This document shows, piece after piece, positions 55,341-63,673 of a stretch of DNA of 64,000 nucleotides. The DNA lies in the NCBI GenBank assembly GCA_041391505.1, contig JAWKNW010000006.1, positions 1-64,000 on the forward strand, given 5' to 3'. Positions within the stretch are counted from its first letter, which is position 1; the number at the start of each line of letters is the position of its first letter. A program made the position numbers and the translations under genes. Source of the DNA: Rhodothermales bacterium. Its GTDB lineage: Bacteria > Bacteroidota > Rhodothermia > Rhodothermales > JAHQVL01. Under the pieces are notes generated by a model. That model had not been told where the DNA came from. It ran no database searches and saw nothing but the letters and a program-made list of their open reading frames with translations.

Positions 55341-56669
55341 CTATTTGCGATCTACCCAAGCGATGTGCAGCATCTGTATCTCACCTGGAGTCCCGCCGGC
55401 GAATAAGGGCGCTTCCGTGCCTGTGTGAATCTCGAGTAGCATCGGCTCACCCCGGTTTTCGATGCGCTTTGACGGGCCGCCATCTACCTTTTCGAAGTGC
55501 GCTTCATACGAGCGAACAAGTGCGTGCTGGCTGTCGATCCAGCCAATGAATTCGCGGTTCTTGAATGATTTCTCTACACCGTCCCGCAAATTTTTCAGCC
55601 AAAGGTACCGGCCGGTGTAGCTCGTTGAATCAGGATCACCAAACTCACCGGGATTATTCGATGCGGCTCCATAGACGATCAACTCGTCGATGGTGGCGGC
55701 GATCCAGTGCGCATCCGGGGAGAATGCCGCGTTGATCGGCGCGTGCTCTTCCGCCTGGTCGATATTGTGGTACCGCTCGTATTCGCTGAATAGCGTGATG
55801 TTGGCATCCGAAGCCAGGGAATAGAGAATGAGGTCATTGCTAGAATAATTGATTCCCGCGCAGCAGGTATCATCGACCGGTGTGTGCGCGATCAGCGAGT
55901 CGTTAGGGGCCACGTCCAATATGATGTCCACCTTGCCTGGAATAGGCCGCGTCAAGCCAGATACCACGTTGACTGCCCAGAGCCCACTCATCGCATCATG
56001 CCCCATCTGATGATCTTCCTGCACCTCTTGGACATACAGCCATTCAGGATTTGCTCGGGACCACCCCGTCACTCTTCGCACAATTTGCTGGTCGGCATCG
56101 TAGCCATCCGTGCGCAACGTGTCAATGCGGATGGTCTTGAAGCTATTCGTTGACGTATCCAAAATGCCGAGTGAAAACTGTACGATCTGGGTTTCGGGAT
56201 AACCGGATGAGGAGCCGGGAAGCAAGTCGATGGTGTCGTTGAAATAGCGCACGACATACCGGCCATCGGGCGAGAGCACGAAGGGAGGGTAGCTGGCCAG
56301 GGTATCTCTTTGTAATCGCCACCCTTGCTCGTCCCAGATCACGTGTCCGAAGGTAAAATCCCGCGATGAAAAGCTGGACATGACCCCGTTGTGCCAGACA
56401 TAGAGATGGTCAGCATGATCACCCTCGCGAGCAACGTATGCTACGGTTCCGACCGCGCTGACCTGTACGCGCGATGCTTGCGCATGGCCGGTGTGGGCAT
56501 CAGAGAAGAGCAGTACGTGCTGGCCTGTTTGCGGGTCGACGCGAATGACACGGCCGTCGGCGAGGTACACGATCACGTGTACCTCACCGTTTGCGGCGGA
56601 CGCCTCTGACAGGCTTGCGATCCCTATTGTGACGACAAATAAGATCAGGGTCATGGTCTGTGTCCACAT
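55341..56669 (-). CDS. exported beta-propeller-like hypothetical protein of unusual composition
   Basis: About 442 residues from the ATG at 56669 (signal segment TMTLILFVVTIGIASLSEASA). WD40/PD40-like repeats are visible: VHVIVYLADGRVIRVDPQTGQHVLLFSD, AYVAREGDHADHLYVWHNGV, PPFVLSPDGRYVVRYFNDTIDLLP, INAAFSPDAHWIAATIDELIVY and LLEIHTGTEAPLFAGGTPG. These suggest a TolB-like propeller of six or seven blades. Its base and codon use is clearly less GC-rich than its neighbours (many A/T-ending codons), and it is bounded upstream by ~800 bases of gene-free, repeat-bearing DNA, which suggests transfer from another genome. Function unknown. Confidence 0.7.
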   Translation of the reverse strand: MWTQTMTLILFVVTIGIASLSEASAANGEVHVIVYLADGRVIRVDPQTGQHVLLFSDAHTGHAQASRVQVSAVGTVAYVAREGDHADHLYVWHNGVMSSFSSRDFTFGHVIWDEQGWRLQRDTLASYPPFVLSPDGRYVVRYFNDTIDLLPGSSSGYPETQIVQFSLGILDTSTNSFKTIRIDTLRTDGYDADQQIVRRVTGWSRANPEWLYVQEVQEDHQMGHDAMSGLWAVNVVSGLTRPIPGKVDIILDVAPNDSLIAHTPVDDTCCAGINYSSNDLILYSLASDANITLFSEYERYHNIDQAEEHAPINAAFSPDAHWIAATIDELIVYGAASNNPGEFGDPDSTSYTGRYLWLKNLRDGVEKSFKNREFIGWIDSQHALVRSYEAHFEKVDGGPSKRIENRGEPMLLEIHTGTEAPLFAGGTPGEIQMLHIAWVDRK

Positions 56670-56919
56670 GGGTGTCACCGGGGCCAGGTTGTAGCGAGGT
56701 AGCGTTCGGGCTGCAGACTTGGGCGCCGACATCGAGCCCGAGGAGGAGGCCGCTGCACGAACTGCGCGCTATGCAGTGGGAGTTGTCTGCCGCAATCGCT
56801 GGCATAGGGGAGTCGACAGGGCGTGTACAGGAGGATGAGGAGGAGGTTTCGCGACCTGAACGCGATCGTCCGTTTCAATGTGCGGGGTTTTGTCGCCGGC
56901 CTACGATCGAGGCCGTCTT
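56670..56919. other. gene-free spacer, nothing recognised
   Basis: About 250 bases between the start of the low-GC propeller gene and the 100-bp tandem repeat. Short open frames exist but have no ribosome-binding site or protein-like pattern. The promoter of the propeller gene should be here; no clear boxes were found. Confidence 0.5.
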
Positions 56920-57441
56920 CCACCGCCGAATCCCGTAGGTCGGGTTAGGTCCACCCAGGGACCGTAACCCGACGAATAATTATTGTCGCGATGTGGTTGG
57001 ATGACGTCGGGTTACGCTTCCACCGCCGAATCCCGTAGGTCGGGTCAGGTCCACCCAGAGACCGTAACCCGGCGAATAATTATTGTCGTGATGTGGTTGG
57101 ATGGCGTCGGGGTACCTTTACCGCCGAATCCGTAGGTCGGGTCAGGTTCACCCAGGGACGTAACCCGACGAATAATTAGGCCTGCTGTCGCGATGTGGTT
57201 GGATGACGTCGGGTTACGCTTCCACCGCTGAATCCTGGGTAGGTCGGGTCAGGTCCACCCAGAGACCGTAACCCGACGAATAATTATGGTCGCGATGTGG
57301 TTGGATGATGTCGGGATACGCTTCCACCGCCGAATCCCGTAGGTCGGGTCAGGTCCACCCAGAGACCGTGACCCGACGAATATTTATTGTCGCGATGTGG
57401 TTGGATGACGTCGGGTTACGCTGCGCTAACCCGACCTACGG
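56920..57441. repeat. five ~100-bp tandem units closed by an inverted terminal motif
   Basis: Unit starts (CACCGCCGAATC-like) fall at about 56921, 57021, 57119, 57223 and 57325, i.e. spacings of 100, 98, 104 and 102. Each unit has CGTAGGTCGGGT, a GTAACCCGACGAATAATT block, a GATGTGGTTGGATGACGTCG block and GGGTTACGCTTC, so each contains complementary GTCGGGTTACG / CGTAACCCGAC stretches. After the last unit CTAACCCGACCTACGGGA (57426 on) is the exact complement of TCCCGTAGGTCGGGTTAG at the left end. No coding capacity; copies differ by several substitutions, so it is not an assembly duplicate. Confidence 0.92.
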
Positions 57442-57492
57442 GACGCTGCCGCATGGCATCCGGGATCGCCTGGGCCGGCCCTGCGTTTGGTG

Positions 57493-58197
57493 ATGTCCCA
57501 AACCCAACCTCGCATGTCCCCATCCGCCCTCATTGTCTTCGCCAAGGTCCCGGAGCCCGGCAAGGTGAAGACGCGCCTCACCGAACTGCTCACGCCGACG
57601 CAGGCGGCCGAGCTGTATACGGCGTTTCTGGCCGACGCGCTCGCGCAGTACGCCGCGCTGGACGTCGACGTCCGCCTCTATCTTCCGCCATCAGATAAAA
57701 CGATGCCGGCCGGCGTCGTGCCGGAGCCGGTCAGCCGGCAGGCGCAGGTCGGGGCCGACCTCGGGGCGCGGATGGGCCATGCCTTTCTGGAGACGTTCAT
57801 GGCCGGATACAAGAAGGCGGTCATCATCGGGACCGACCACCCGACGCTCCCGTCGCCCTTCATCGACGAGGCGTTTCGCATCCTCGACGATCCCTACGCC
57901 ATCTCGATCGGGCCGAGCGAGGACGGGGGGTACTACCTGCTCGGGATGAACGAATTTTATCCGCACCTCTTCGAAGGGATGACCTACAGTCACGACCAGG
58001 TGTTCATGCAAACCCTGGAACGCGCCGGCGAGACCGGCGCCGAGGTGACCGTATTGCCGCCCTGGTTTGACGTGGACACCCCCGACGAACTCGTCCGCCT
58101 CGCGCGCGAGCTGCCCGATGCCGATCCGGAGGCGCTGCCGCGGACGCGCGAGGTACTGGGGCGCCTGGCAAAGGCGTATGCCGCGTTGAGGGGATAG
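57493..58197 (+). CDS. DUF2064 / TIGR04282-type nucleotide-sugar-transferase-like protein
   Basis: 234 residues from the ATG at 57493 (or 57514, MSPSALIVFAKVPEPGKVKTRL). The opening ALIVFAKVPEPGKVKTRLTELLTP is the nucleotide-binding loop of the DUF2064 glycosyltransferase-A-like family; later blocks are GADLGARMGHAF, VIIGTDHPTLPSPFIDEAFRIL and IGPSEDGGYYLLGM. Members sit in arsenosugar or glycolipid gene clusters, but no such cluster is here, so the sugar donor and acceptor are unknown. Cytoplasmic. Its upstream region is the 100-bp tandem repeat. Followed by fructose-1,6-bisphosphatase after 125 bases. Confidence 0.85.
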   Translation: MSQTQPRMSPSALIVFAKVPEPGKVKTRLTELLTPTQAAELYTAFLADALAQYAALDVDVRLYLPPSDKTMPAGVVPEPVSRQAQVGADLGARMGHAFLETFMAGYKKAVIIGTDHPTLPSPFIDEAFRILDDPYAISIGPSEDGGYYLLGMNEFYPHLFEGMTYSHDQVFMQTLERAGETGAEVTVLPPWFDVDTPDELVRLARELPDADPEALPRTREVLGRLAKAYAALRG

Positions 58198-58322
58198 GAG
58201 GCTCGGGCCATGGGCCAATGGGAAGGTGGGTGAGTGGCGAGGAGGCGAACCAAATTCCGGGCTGTAGCGTTTGCCATTTCGCACCTCAGAAAAGCGCTTC
58301 CAGAATCAACCGGATTATTCCG

Positions 58323-59354
58323 ATGCAGGAGACCGTACCGCCCATTGTTTCCCCAGTAGGGCAGTGGAAAACCCTCGAGCAGTTCATCATCGAGCAGGAG
58401 CAGAGCCTGCCGCATTCGACCGGCGCGTTTTCGCGGCTGATCCGGGATATCAGCCTGGCGGCGAAGATCGTGAACCGCGAAATCAACAAGGCCGGCCTGG
58501 TCGACCTCGGCGGCAGCTCCGGCGTGGTGAACGTCCAGGGCGAGACGCAGCAGAAGCTCGACGCCATGGCCCACAACGAACTGGTGCGCGCCCTCCGGCG
58601 GGGCGGGGAGTGCTGTCTGATCGGGTCGGAGGAGTACGCCGATCCGATCGTGCTCGACACCCCGAACGGGGAGAGCGGCGAGTACATGGTGCTGTTCGAC
58701 CCGCTCGACGGGTCGTCCAACATCGAGGTGAACGTGTCGGTGGGCACGATCTTCAGCATCTACCACCTCCCCCCGGGCATTCCGCCGTCGCTCGAGGCGG
58801 CGCTGCGGCCCGGGACCGAGCAGGTGGCCGCCGGCTACGTCATCTACGGCTCCTCCACGATGTTCGTCTACACGACCGGGCGCGGCGTGAACGGATTTAC
58901 GCTCGACCAGAGCATCGGCGAGTTTTTCCTGTCGCATCCGGACATCCGCATCCCGGATACCGGGCGCATCTATTCGATCAACGAGGGCTACTACCACGCG
59001 TTTGAGCCCGGATTGCGGCGCTACATCAAGTGGATGCAGGAAGAGGACGCCTCTACCGGCCGGCCCTACACGACCCGGTACATCGGATCCTACATCTCGG
59101 ATTTCCACCGCAACCTGCTCAAGGGCGGCATCTTCATCTACCCGCTGACGGCCAAGAATCCCGGGGGGAAGCTGCGGCTCATGTATGAGGTGAACCCGAC
59201 CGCGTTTATCGTCGAGCAGGCCGGCGGCCTCGCGACGGACGGCTACGACCGGGTCATGGAGCGCGTCCCCCGGTCGCTGCACGAGCGGTGTCCGCTCTAC
59301 ATCGGCAGCCGCGAGATGGTCGAGCGGGCGCGGATGTTTCTGGAAGGGGGATGA
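58323..59354 (+). CDS. fbp: class I fructose-1,6-bisphosphatase
   Basis: 343 residues from the ATG at 58323 (MQETVPPIVSPVGQWKTLEQF). Gluconeogenic enzyme that removes the 1-phosphate of fructose-1,6-bisphosphate; cytoplasmic. Class I blocks: LIRDISLAAKIVNREINKAG, CLIGSEEYADPIVL, the metal-site signature MVLFDPLDGSSNIEVNVSVGTIFSIY, YVIYGSSTMFVYTTGRGVNGFTLD, YSINEGYYHAF, and GGIFIYPLTAKNPGGKLRLMYE with the catalytic Lys region. The stop codon TGA (59352-59354) is shared with the first heptamer of a tandem array. The 125-base leader includes a weak 7-bp periodicity (58200-58250). Confidence 0.95.
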   Translation: MQETVPPIVSPVGQWKTLEQFIIEQEQSLPHSTGAFSRLIRDISLAAKIVNREINKAGLVDLGGSSGVVNVQGETQQKLDAMAHNELVRALRRGGECCLIGSEEYADPIVLDTPNGESGEYMVLFDPLDGSSNIEVNVSVGTIFSIYHLPPGIPPSLEAALRPGTEQVAAGYVIYGSSTMFVYTTGRGVNGFTLDQSIGEFFLSHPDIRIPDTGRIYSINEGYYHAFEPGLRRYIKWMQEEDASTGRPYTTRYIGSYISDFHRNLLKGGIFIYPLTAKNPGGKLRLMYEVNPTAFIVEQAGGLATDGYDRVMERVPRSLHERCPLYIGSREMVERARMFLEGG

Positions 59355-59443
59355 TTAGCGATTAGCGATCAAGGAATTGCGATTTGCGACGGAGGCGTGG
59401 CGATTAGCGATCAAGGAATTGCGATGGGTGAGGTGGGGATAAA
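59353..59443. repeat. heptamer array overlapping the fbp stop codon
   Basis: Thirteen 7-bp units in perfect phase, mostly GATTAGC, GATCAAG, GAATTGC and GATTTGC; a three-unit block (GATTAGC, GATCAAG, GAATTGC) is present twice, so the array itself grew by block duplication. The first unit begins inside the TGA stop of fbp. It runs up to the left target duplication of mobile-element copy C. Confidence 0.92.
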
Positions 59444-59590
59444 CGCAGGGCCATCGCATGCTCGCCGTGGCCGCGAGAAGCGTCTGGGAGTTTGGGTGCA
59501 TGGGGGCACTTCTTACCGCAAAACCTCCTATACCCCCATACCGGGAGATGCTCACGTTTGAAGAGCATGCGATGGCCCTGGGGATAAACG
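59436..59590. mobile_element. miniature inverted-repeat element, copy C, with exact 10-bp target duplications
   Basis: Element 59446-59580 (135 bp) with perfect 18-bp terminal inverted repeats CAGGGCCATCGCATGCTC. It is flanked by identical GGGATAAACG at 59436-59445 and 59581-59590. It also has an internal partly palindromic core (GCATGGGGGCACTT... AAACCTCCTATACCCCC). Best preserved of the three copies and thus probably the youngest insertion. No transposase gene. Confidence 0.95.
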
Positions 59591-59635
59591 ATCGGGAATT
59601 CCATATACGCCGGTCAATTCGTAATCTCCCCCCTC

Positions 59636-59670
59636 ACAACTCCTTGTTCGCTAATCGCTAATCACCACTC
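59636..59670. repeat. short inverted heptamer array before the sugar-binding lipoprotein gene
   Basis: Units ACAACTC, CTTGTTC, GCTAATC, GCTAATC and ACCACTC end two bases before the ATG at 59673. GCTAATC is the complement of the GATTAGC units at 59353, so the two arrays face each other across mobile-element copy C. Confidence 0.75.
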
Positions 59671-59672
59671 TC

Positions 59673-60587
59673 ATGCGTGTCTTGCTTGTGCTTCTGCTCC
59701 TCGCGTCCTGCGGTCAGCCCGCCGAGAAGGCGGGGGATGCCGGCGCGATCCGCGTCGGTGTCACGGTCCTGACGATGACGCATCCGTTTTTTCTCGATCT
59801 GGTGGATGCGCTCCAGCAGGAGGCGGATGCCAACGGCATCGAGGTGATGCTGGTCTCGGGCGAATTCGATATCGCGAAGCAGCAAAACCAGATCGCCGAT
59901 TTCATCGTGCAGGGCGTCGACGCGCTGATCGTCACGCCGACCGACTCCCGCGCCATCGGAACCTCGATCGCGGAGGCCAATCGCGCCGGCATCCCCGTGT
60001 TCACGGCCGACATTGCGGCGCTGGCCGAGGGCGTGGACGTAGTGGGGCATGTGGGGATCGACAATTACGACGGGGGCAAAAAAGCCGGCCGCGCGATTGT
60101 CGAGATGCTGCGCGGGCAGGGGCGCGTCGGCATCGTGGATCATCCCGAGGTGGAATCGGTGATCGAGCGGACGCGGGGATTCCGGGACGCCATCGCCGAG
60201 GCCAATGCGGCGGACGCGGCGGTCGAGATCGTTTCCGTGCTTCCGGGCAGCGGCTCCATGGACAAGGCGTTTAAAGCCACCGAGGACATGCTCCAGGCGC
60301 ATCCCGACCTCGACGCGATCTTCGGCATCAACGACGAGACGGCGCTCGGCGCGCTGGCGGCCATCGAAAAAGCCGGCAAGGCCGGACGCGTGCAGGTCGT
60401 CGGCTTCGGCGGCAAGAAGGAGGCTATCGAGGCGGTGGACCGGGGCGCGCTCTACGCCGATGTGATCACGTACCCCCGCGAGATCGGCCGGCTTTCCATT
60501 CAGGCCGTCGTGGCCTACGCCCGGGGCGAATCCGTGCCCGCCGTGCAGTTGATCCCGACCGAACTCTACACGCGGACGTCGAATTGA
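59673..60587 (+). CDS. sugar-binding lipoprotein (PBP1 / RbsB-like ABC substrate-binding protein)
   Basis: 304 residues. Very short lipoprotein signal MRVLLVLLLLASCGQ (lipobox LASC). Then the RbsB-type two-lobe fold: IRVGVTVLTMTHPFFLDLVDALQQEA, LIVTPTDSRAIGTSIAEANRAGIPV (hinge and sugar-binding loop with D-S), HVGIDNYDGGKKAGRAIVEML, GSGSMDKAFKATEDMLQAHPDLDAIFGINDETALGALAAI and IQAVVAYARGESVP. It probably binds a monosaccharide, but no permease or ATPase gene follows; it may serve a distant ABC system or a sensor. A heptamer array abuts its start codon. Confidence 0.88.
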   Translation: MRVLLVLLLLASCGQPAEKAGDAGAIRVGVTVLTMTHPFFLDLVDALQQEADANGIEVMLVSGEFDIAKQQNQIADFIVQGVDALIVTPTDSRAIGTSIAEANRAGIPVFTADIAALAEGVDVVGHVGIDNYDGGKKAGRAIVEMLRGQGRVGIVDHPEVESVIERTRGFRDAIAEANAADAAVEIVSVLPGSGSMDKAFKATEDMLQAHPDLDAIFGINDETALGALAAIEKAGKAGRVQVVGFGGKKEAIEAVDRGALYADVITYPREIGRLSIQAVVAYARGESVPAVQLIPTELYTRTSN

Positions 60588-61219
60588 AGCGGTATTTCAT
60601 GCGGCGTGAAACGCCAAATGCCGGCCCGGCAACGATTTACGCCGGCGGGGAAGCCCTTCCAGACCGCCTCGAATGTTAAGAAAGGATGAAGTCTTGTGTC
60701 TTTTGATGAAAAGTTTGATGGCACGGGCTGTCAATAAATCTGGTAGGGCGAAACGAAGGATCGTAAAAAGTTAGGGTCAGGAGGGGAATTGCATAGAAAA
60801 GTTTACTGGAAGCGGTACCGCTCGAACGCGCGGCGTAGTAGTTTTGCAAGATTGCCGATGTTTGTCGGGATTGCGCGTCTCTGAGCCGTTCACGTTATTA
60901 GATCTATCACTTCCTTCCAACGAGCCGCGCAGACACCAGCGAAACAGGACGTGCAGAACCCCAGCTACCATATGAACTCCCGACGGACCCAGGTTCAGGT
61001 TGCTGTTGCTCGTTTCCCGCTGCATGTACAGGGCTCGTCCGTAATCGTGAAGGGGATTGATAGCCTTGGTCTGGCCAAGATTATTTTGCTAATCGGGCTA
61101 GCCATTATTCTCGATCTACTTATTCTAGGCTAGATCGCACGTCAATCCCTGGGCACTTCCAAAGCAGCGTACTCGCACACCGCATCGGATCTGGGGATTG
61201 GCGAAACCTCAGAAAAGAG
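60588..61219 (+). promoter_or_regulatory. long leader / control region of the ilvBNC operon
   Basis: 632 bases with no ordinary gene. Part 60588-60950 shows A/T-rich stretches (about 60670-60780) that probably hold the promoter; exact boxes are not certain. Part 61047-61219 contains a possible leader peptide and exclusive stems: TAGCC (61061-61065) can pair with GGCTA (61096-61100); CTAGCC (61098-61103) can pair with GGCTAG (61128-61133); and CTAGATC (61130-61136) can pair with GATCTGG (61188-61194). A 1:2 / 2:3 / 3:4 layout of this kind is the pattern of attenuation control, but no T-tract terminator was found. Confidence 0.45.
61047..61133 (+). CDS. possible branched-chain leader peptide of the ilv operon
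   Basis: 28 codons from a GTG start; 16 residues are Leu or Ile, with thirteen in the last seventeen positions (KIILLIGLAIILDLLILG). The codons are unlike the rest of the window: four CTA and six ATT, where neighbours use CTG, CTC and ATC. Stop TAG at 61131-61133 is 86 bases before ilvB. Rare Leu/Ile codons in a short frame just before ilv genes are the classic sign of an attenuator peptide. The weak ribosome-binding site, and an upstream in-frame ATG (60972) that would give 53 residues, leave room for a small membrane protein instead. Confidence 0.45.
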   Translation: MKGIDSLGLAKIILLIGLAIILDLLILG

Positions 61220-63022
61220 ATGCACACCATGCTGAAGGACGCTTCCACGAAGGTTACCCAGCCTGAGGGTGATGGCGCAACCGAGTCCACGATGTTGCCG
61301 ACCCCGAGTTCCGTAATGTCCGGCGCGGAGATTTTCGTCCGCTCGCTAGAGGCGGAAGGTGTACGCTATGTCTTCGGATATCCGGGTGGGGCTGTCATCA
61401 AGGTGTACGATGAAATCGCGCGCCTGAACCCGAGCTTCAAGCATATTCTGGTCAAACACGAGCAGGGCGGCACGCACATGGCGGCCGGCTATGCGAAGGT
61501 GACCGGCAAGGCCGGCACCGTCCTCGTGACCAGCGGCCCCGGCGCCACCAACTGCGTCACGGGCATCGCCGACGCCTACATGGATTCGGTGCCGATGGTG
61601 GTCTTTACCGGCCAGGTGCCGACGCAGCTGATCGGCAACGACGCCTTCCAGGAATGCGATATCATCGGCATCACGCGGAGCATCACGAAACACAGCTACC
61701 AGGTGCGCGACGTGCGCGACCTGGCCCGGACCATCCGCGAGGCCTATCATATCGCTGAAACGGGCCGGCCCGGCCCCGTCGTCGTCGACCTGCCGAAAGA
61801 CGTCCTGGCGGCCAACACCACCTTCCAATATCCGGAGCATGTCGCCATCCGCGGGTACAATGCACACGTTCCCGTTGCGATGAAACAGGTCGAGACGGCC
61901 GCCGCGATGATTATGGCATCGGAGCGGCCGTTGCTGTATGTGGGCGGCGGCACGCTGAACGCCCGCGCGGCGGACCTGCTCACCGAGTTCGCCCGCAAGA
62001 CGAACATCCCGGTCACGACGACCCTCCACGGCCTGAGCGCCTTCCCGGAAACGGACCCGCTGTCGCTCGGCATGCTGGGCATGCACGGCACGTGGTACGC
62101 CAACCAGGCCGTCCAGAACTGCGACCTCATCTTTTCGGTGGGCGCGCGCTTCGACGACCGCGTGACGGGCAAGCTCGACAGCTGGGCGCCGCACGCCAAG
62201 GTGATCCATATCGACATCGATCCCTCGTGCATCTCGAAAAACGTCCCGGTCGATTGCCCGATCCTCGGCGACGTGAAGGAGGTGCTCCAGAAAATGATGC
62301 CGCTGGTGTCGAAGAAAGACACCGGCGCCTGGTTGAGCCGGATCGCGACGTGGCGCGCGGAATGCCCGCTCGAATACGAAAAGGACGGGCTGCTGCGGGC
62401 GCAGGGCGTCATCCAGAAGCTGCGCGAGACGTCGGCCGGCGACGCCGTGGTCGTCACGGACGTCGGGCAGCACCAGATGTGGACGGCCCAGTACTTCCAG
62501 TTCGTGCGCCCGTATTCGCACATCACGTCGGGCGGCCTCGGCACGATGGGCTTCGGCCTGCCTGCGGCCATCGGCGCGGCGTTCGGGATGCGCGAGAAGG
62601 GGATCGACGCCCCGGTGATCTCCATCAGCGGCGACGGCGGCTTCGCCATGAACGCCCAGGAGATGGCCATCGCGTCGGCGCACGCCCTTCCGGTCAAGAT
62701 CATCGTCATCAACAACCAGTTCCTCGGCATGGTGCGCCAGTGGCAGGAGCTCTTCCACGAGAACCGCTACAGCCACACGGACCTCGCGCCGACGAACCCG
62801 GACTTCGTCCTGCTCGCCGAGGCCTACCACGTGAAGGGCCTTCGTGCCGGCGACCCCGCGTCGCTCGACCAGGCGATCGCGACGGCGTGGTCCATCACCG
62901 ATGCGCCCGTGCTCATCGAGTGCCAGGTCCAGAAGGAAGAAATGGTATTCCCGATGGTGCCGGCCGGCGCGGCCACCGGCGAGATGATCACGAAACGGTA
63001 CCGGAACGAAGACGCGCTCTGA
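61220..63022 (+). CDS. ilvB: acetolactate synthase large (catalytic) subunit
   Basis: 600 residues. Condenses two pyruvates, or pyruvate and 2-oxobutyrate, to acetohydroxy acids with TPP and FAD; first common step to valine, leucine and isoleucine. Motifs: YVFGYPGGAVIKVYDE, the catalytic Glu in LVKHEQGGTHMAAGYA, TSGPGATNCVTGIADAYMDSVP, GMLGMHGTWYAN (FAD domain), VVTDVGQHQMW, and the TPP-Mg motif ISGDGGFAMNAQEMA ... NNQFLGMVRQWQELF. The ~30-residue N-terminal extension before SGAEIFVRSLE is common in this group. ATG at 61220 after AGAAAAGAG. First gene of ilvB-ilvN-ilvC, 43 bases before ilvN. Confidence 0.97.
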   Translation: MHTMLKDASTKVTQPEGDGATESTMLPTPSSVMSGAEIFVRSLEAEGVRYVFGYPGGAVIKVYDEIARLNPSFKHILVKHEQGGTHMAAGYAKVTGKAGTVLVTSGPGATNCVTGIADAYMDSVPMVVFTGQVPTQLIGNDAFQECDIIGITRSITKHSYQVRDVRDLARTIREAYHIAETGRPGPVVVDLPKDVLAANTTFQYPEHVAIRGYNAHVPVAMKQVETAAAMIMASERPLLYVGGGTLNARAADLLTEFARKTNIPVTTTLHGLSAFPETDPLSLGMLGMHGTWYANQAVQNCDLIFSVGARFDDRVTGKLDSWAPHAKVIHIDIDPSCISKNVPVDCPILGDVKEVLQKMMPLVSKKDTGAWLSRIATWRAECPLEYEKDGLLRAQGVIQKLRETSAGDAVVVTDVGQHQMWTAQYFQFVRPYSHITSGGLGTMGFGLPAAIGAAFGMREKGIDAPVISISGDGGFAMNAQEMAIASAHALPVKIIVINNQFLGMVRQWQELFHENRYSHTDLAPTNPDFVLLAEAYHVKGLRAGDPASLDQAIATAWSITDAPVLIECQVQKEEMVFPMVPAGAATGEMITKRYRNEDAL

Positions 63023-63065
63023 GCCGCCGTCCGTTCCGACCCCACATGTTATTCCGGAGACTCGT

Positions 63066-63641
63066 ATGAGCCAGGCAACCCTTACACCCCAGCAGATTTA
63101 CCGCAAGAAAGCCGCCGGCGAGCCGGTGCAGGCGGACGAATCGCTGCAGCTGCGCCGCCACATCTTCAGCGTGCTGCTGGAGAATTCCATCGGCGCCCTC
63201 AACCGCGTCGTGAACCTGTTCTATCAGCGCGGCTTCGACCTCGAGAGCGTCGTGGTGGGCATCAGCGACGACCCGTCGCTCTACCGCGTCACGCTCGTGA
63301 CGAACGGAACGCCGCGCAAGATCGACCAGGTGCTGCGCCACCTCAATAACCTCGTGGACACGGTGCAGGTCGAAGACCTCACCGACCAGGAATATGTCGA
63401 ACGCGAACTCTGCCTGCTCAAGATCCGCTACAACGAGCGGAATCGCAGCCAGATCATGGACATCAACGACATCTTCCGGGGCAAGGTGATCGACATCACC
63501 CACGAGACGATGACGTACGAACTGACCGGGCCGGCGACCAAGATCAATGCCTTTATCGGCATGATGCAGCCGTTCGGGATCGAAGAACTCCACCGAAGTG
63601 GCCGGGTCGCGATGCGTCGCGCGCTCATCCACGGAAGCTGA
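63066..63641 (+). CDS. ilvN: acetolactate synthase small (regulatory) subunit
   Basis: 191 residues. N-terminal ACT domain (~30-105): FSVLLENSIGALNRVVNLFYQRGFDLESVVVG, with the Gly/Asn positions that bind valine in feedback inhibition; C-terminal activation domain (~110-185; ERELCLLKIRYNERNRSQIMDINDIFRGKVIDI). It stimulates the catalytic subunit and makes it valine-sensitive. The ~28 residues before the ACT domain are longer than in enterobacterial IlvN/IlvH, whose ACT domain starts almost at the N-terminus. It lies between ilvB and ilvC in the usual order. The symbol ilvN is used by position beside ilvB; ilvH would be equally correct for this protein type. Confidence 0.94.
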   Translation: MSQATLTPQQIYRKKAAGEPVQADESLQLRRHIFSVLLENSIGALNRVVNLFYQRGFDLESVVVGISDDPSLYRVTLVTNGTPRKIDQVLRHLNNLVDTVQVEDLTDQEYVERELCLLKIRYNERNRSQIMDINDIFRGKVIDITHETMTYELTGPATKINAFIGMMQPFGIEELHRSGRVAMRRALIHGS

Positions 63642-63673
63642 CACCCTCACCCACCGTATCTACGTAGCTCAAC

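Noticed and set aside
56920..57441. CRISPR array or ribosomal spacer repeat
   Set aside because: Units are ~100 bp with no unique spacers; no cas or rRNA genes.
58200..58250. Another heptamer array (GCCATGG / GCCAATG-like) before fbp
   Set aside because: Only three or so units fit the 7-bp phase, and the rest is G-rich sequence; not strong enough to list as a repeat.
60777..61025. 82-residue minus-strand frame in the ilv leader
   Set aside because: Ends and starts without signals and is antisense to the expected leader transcript.
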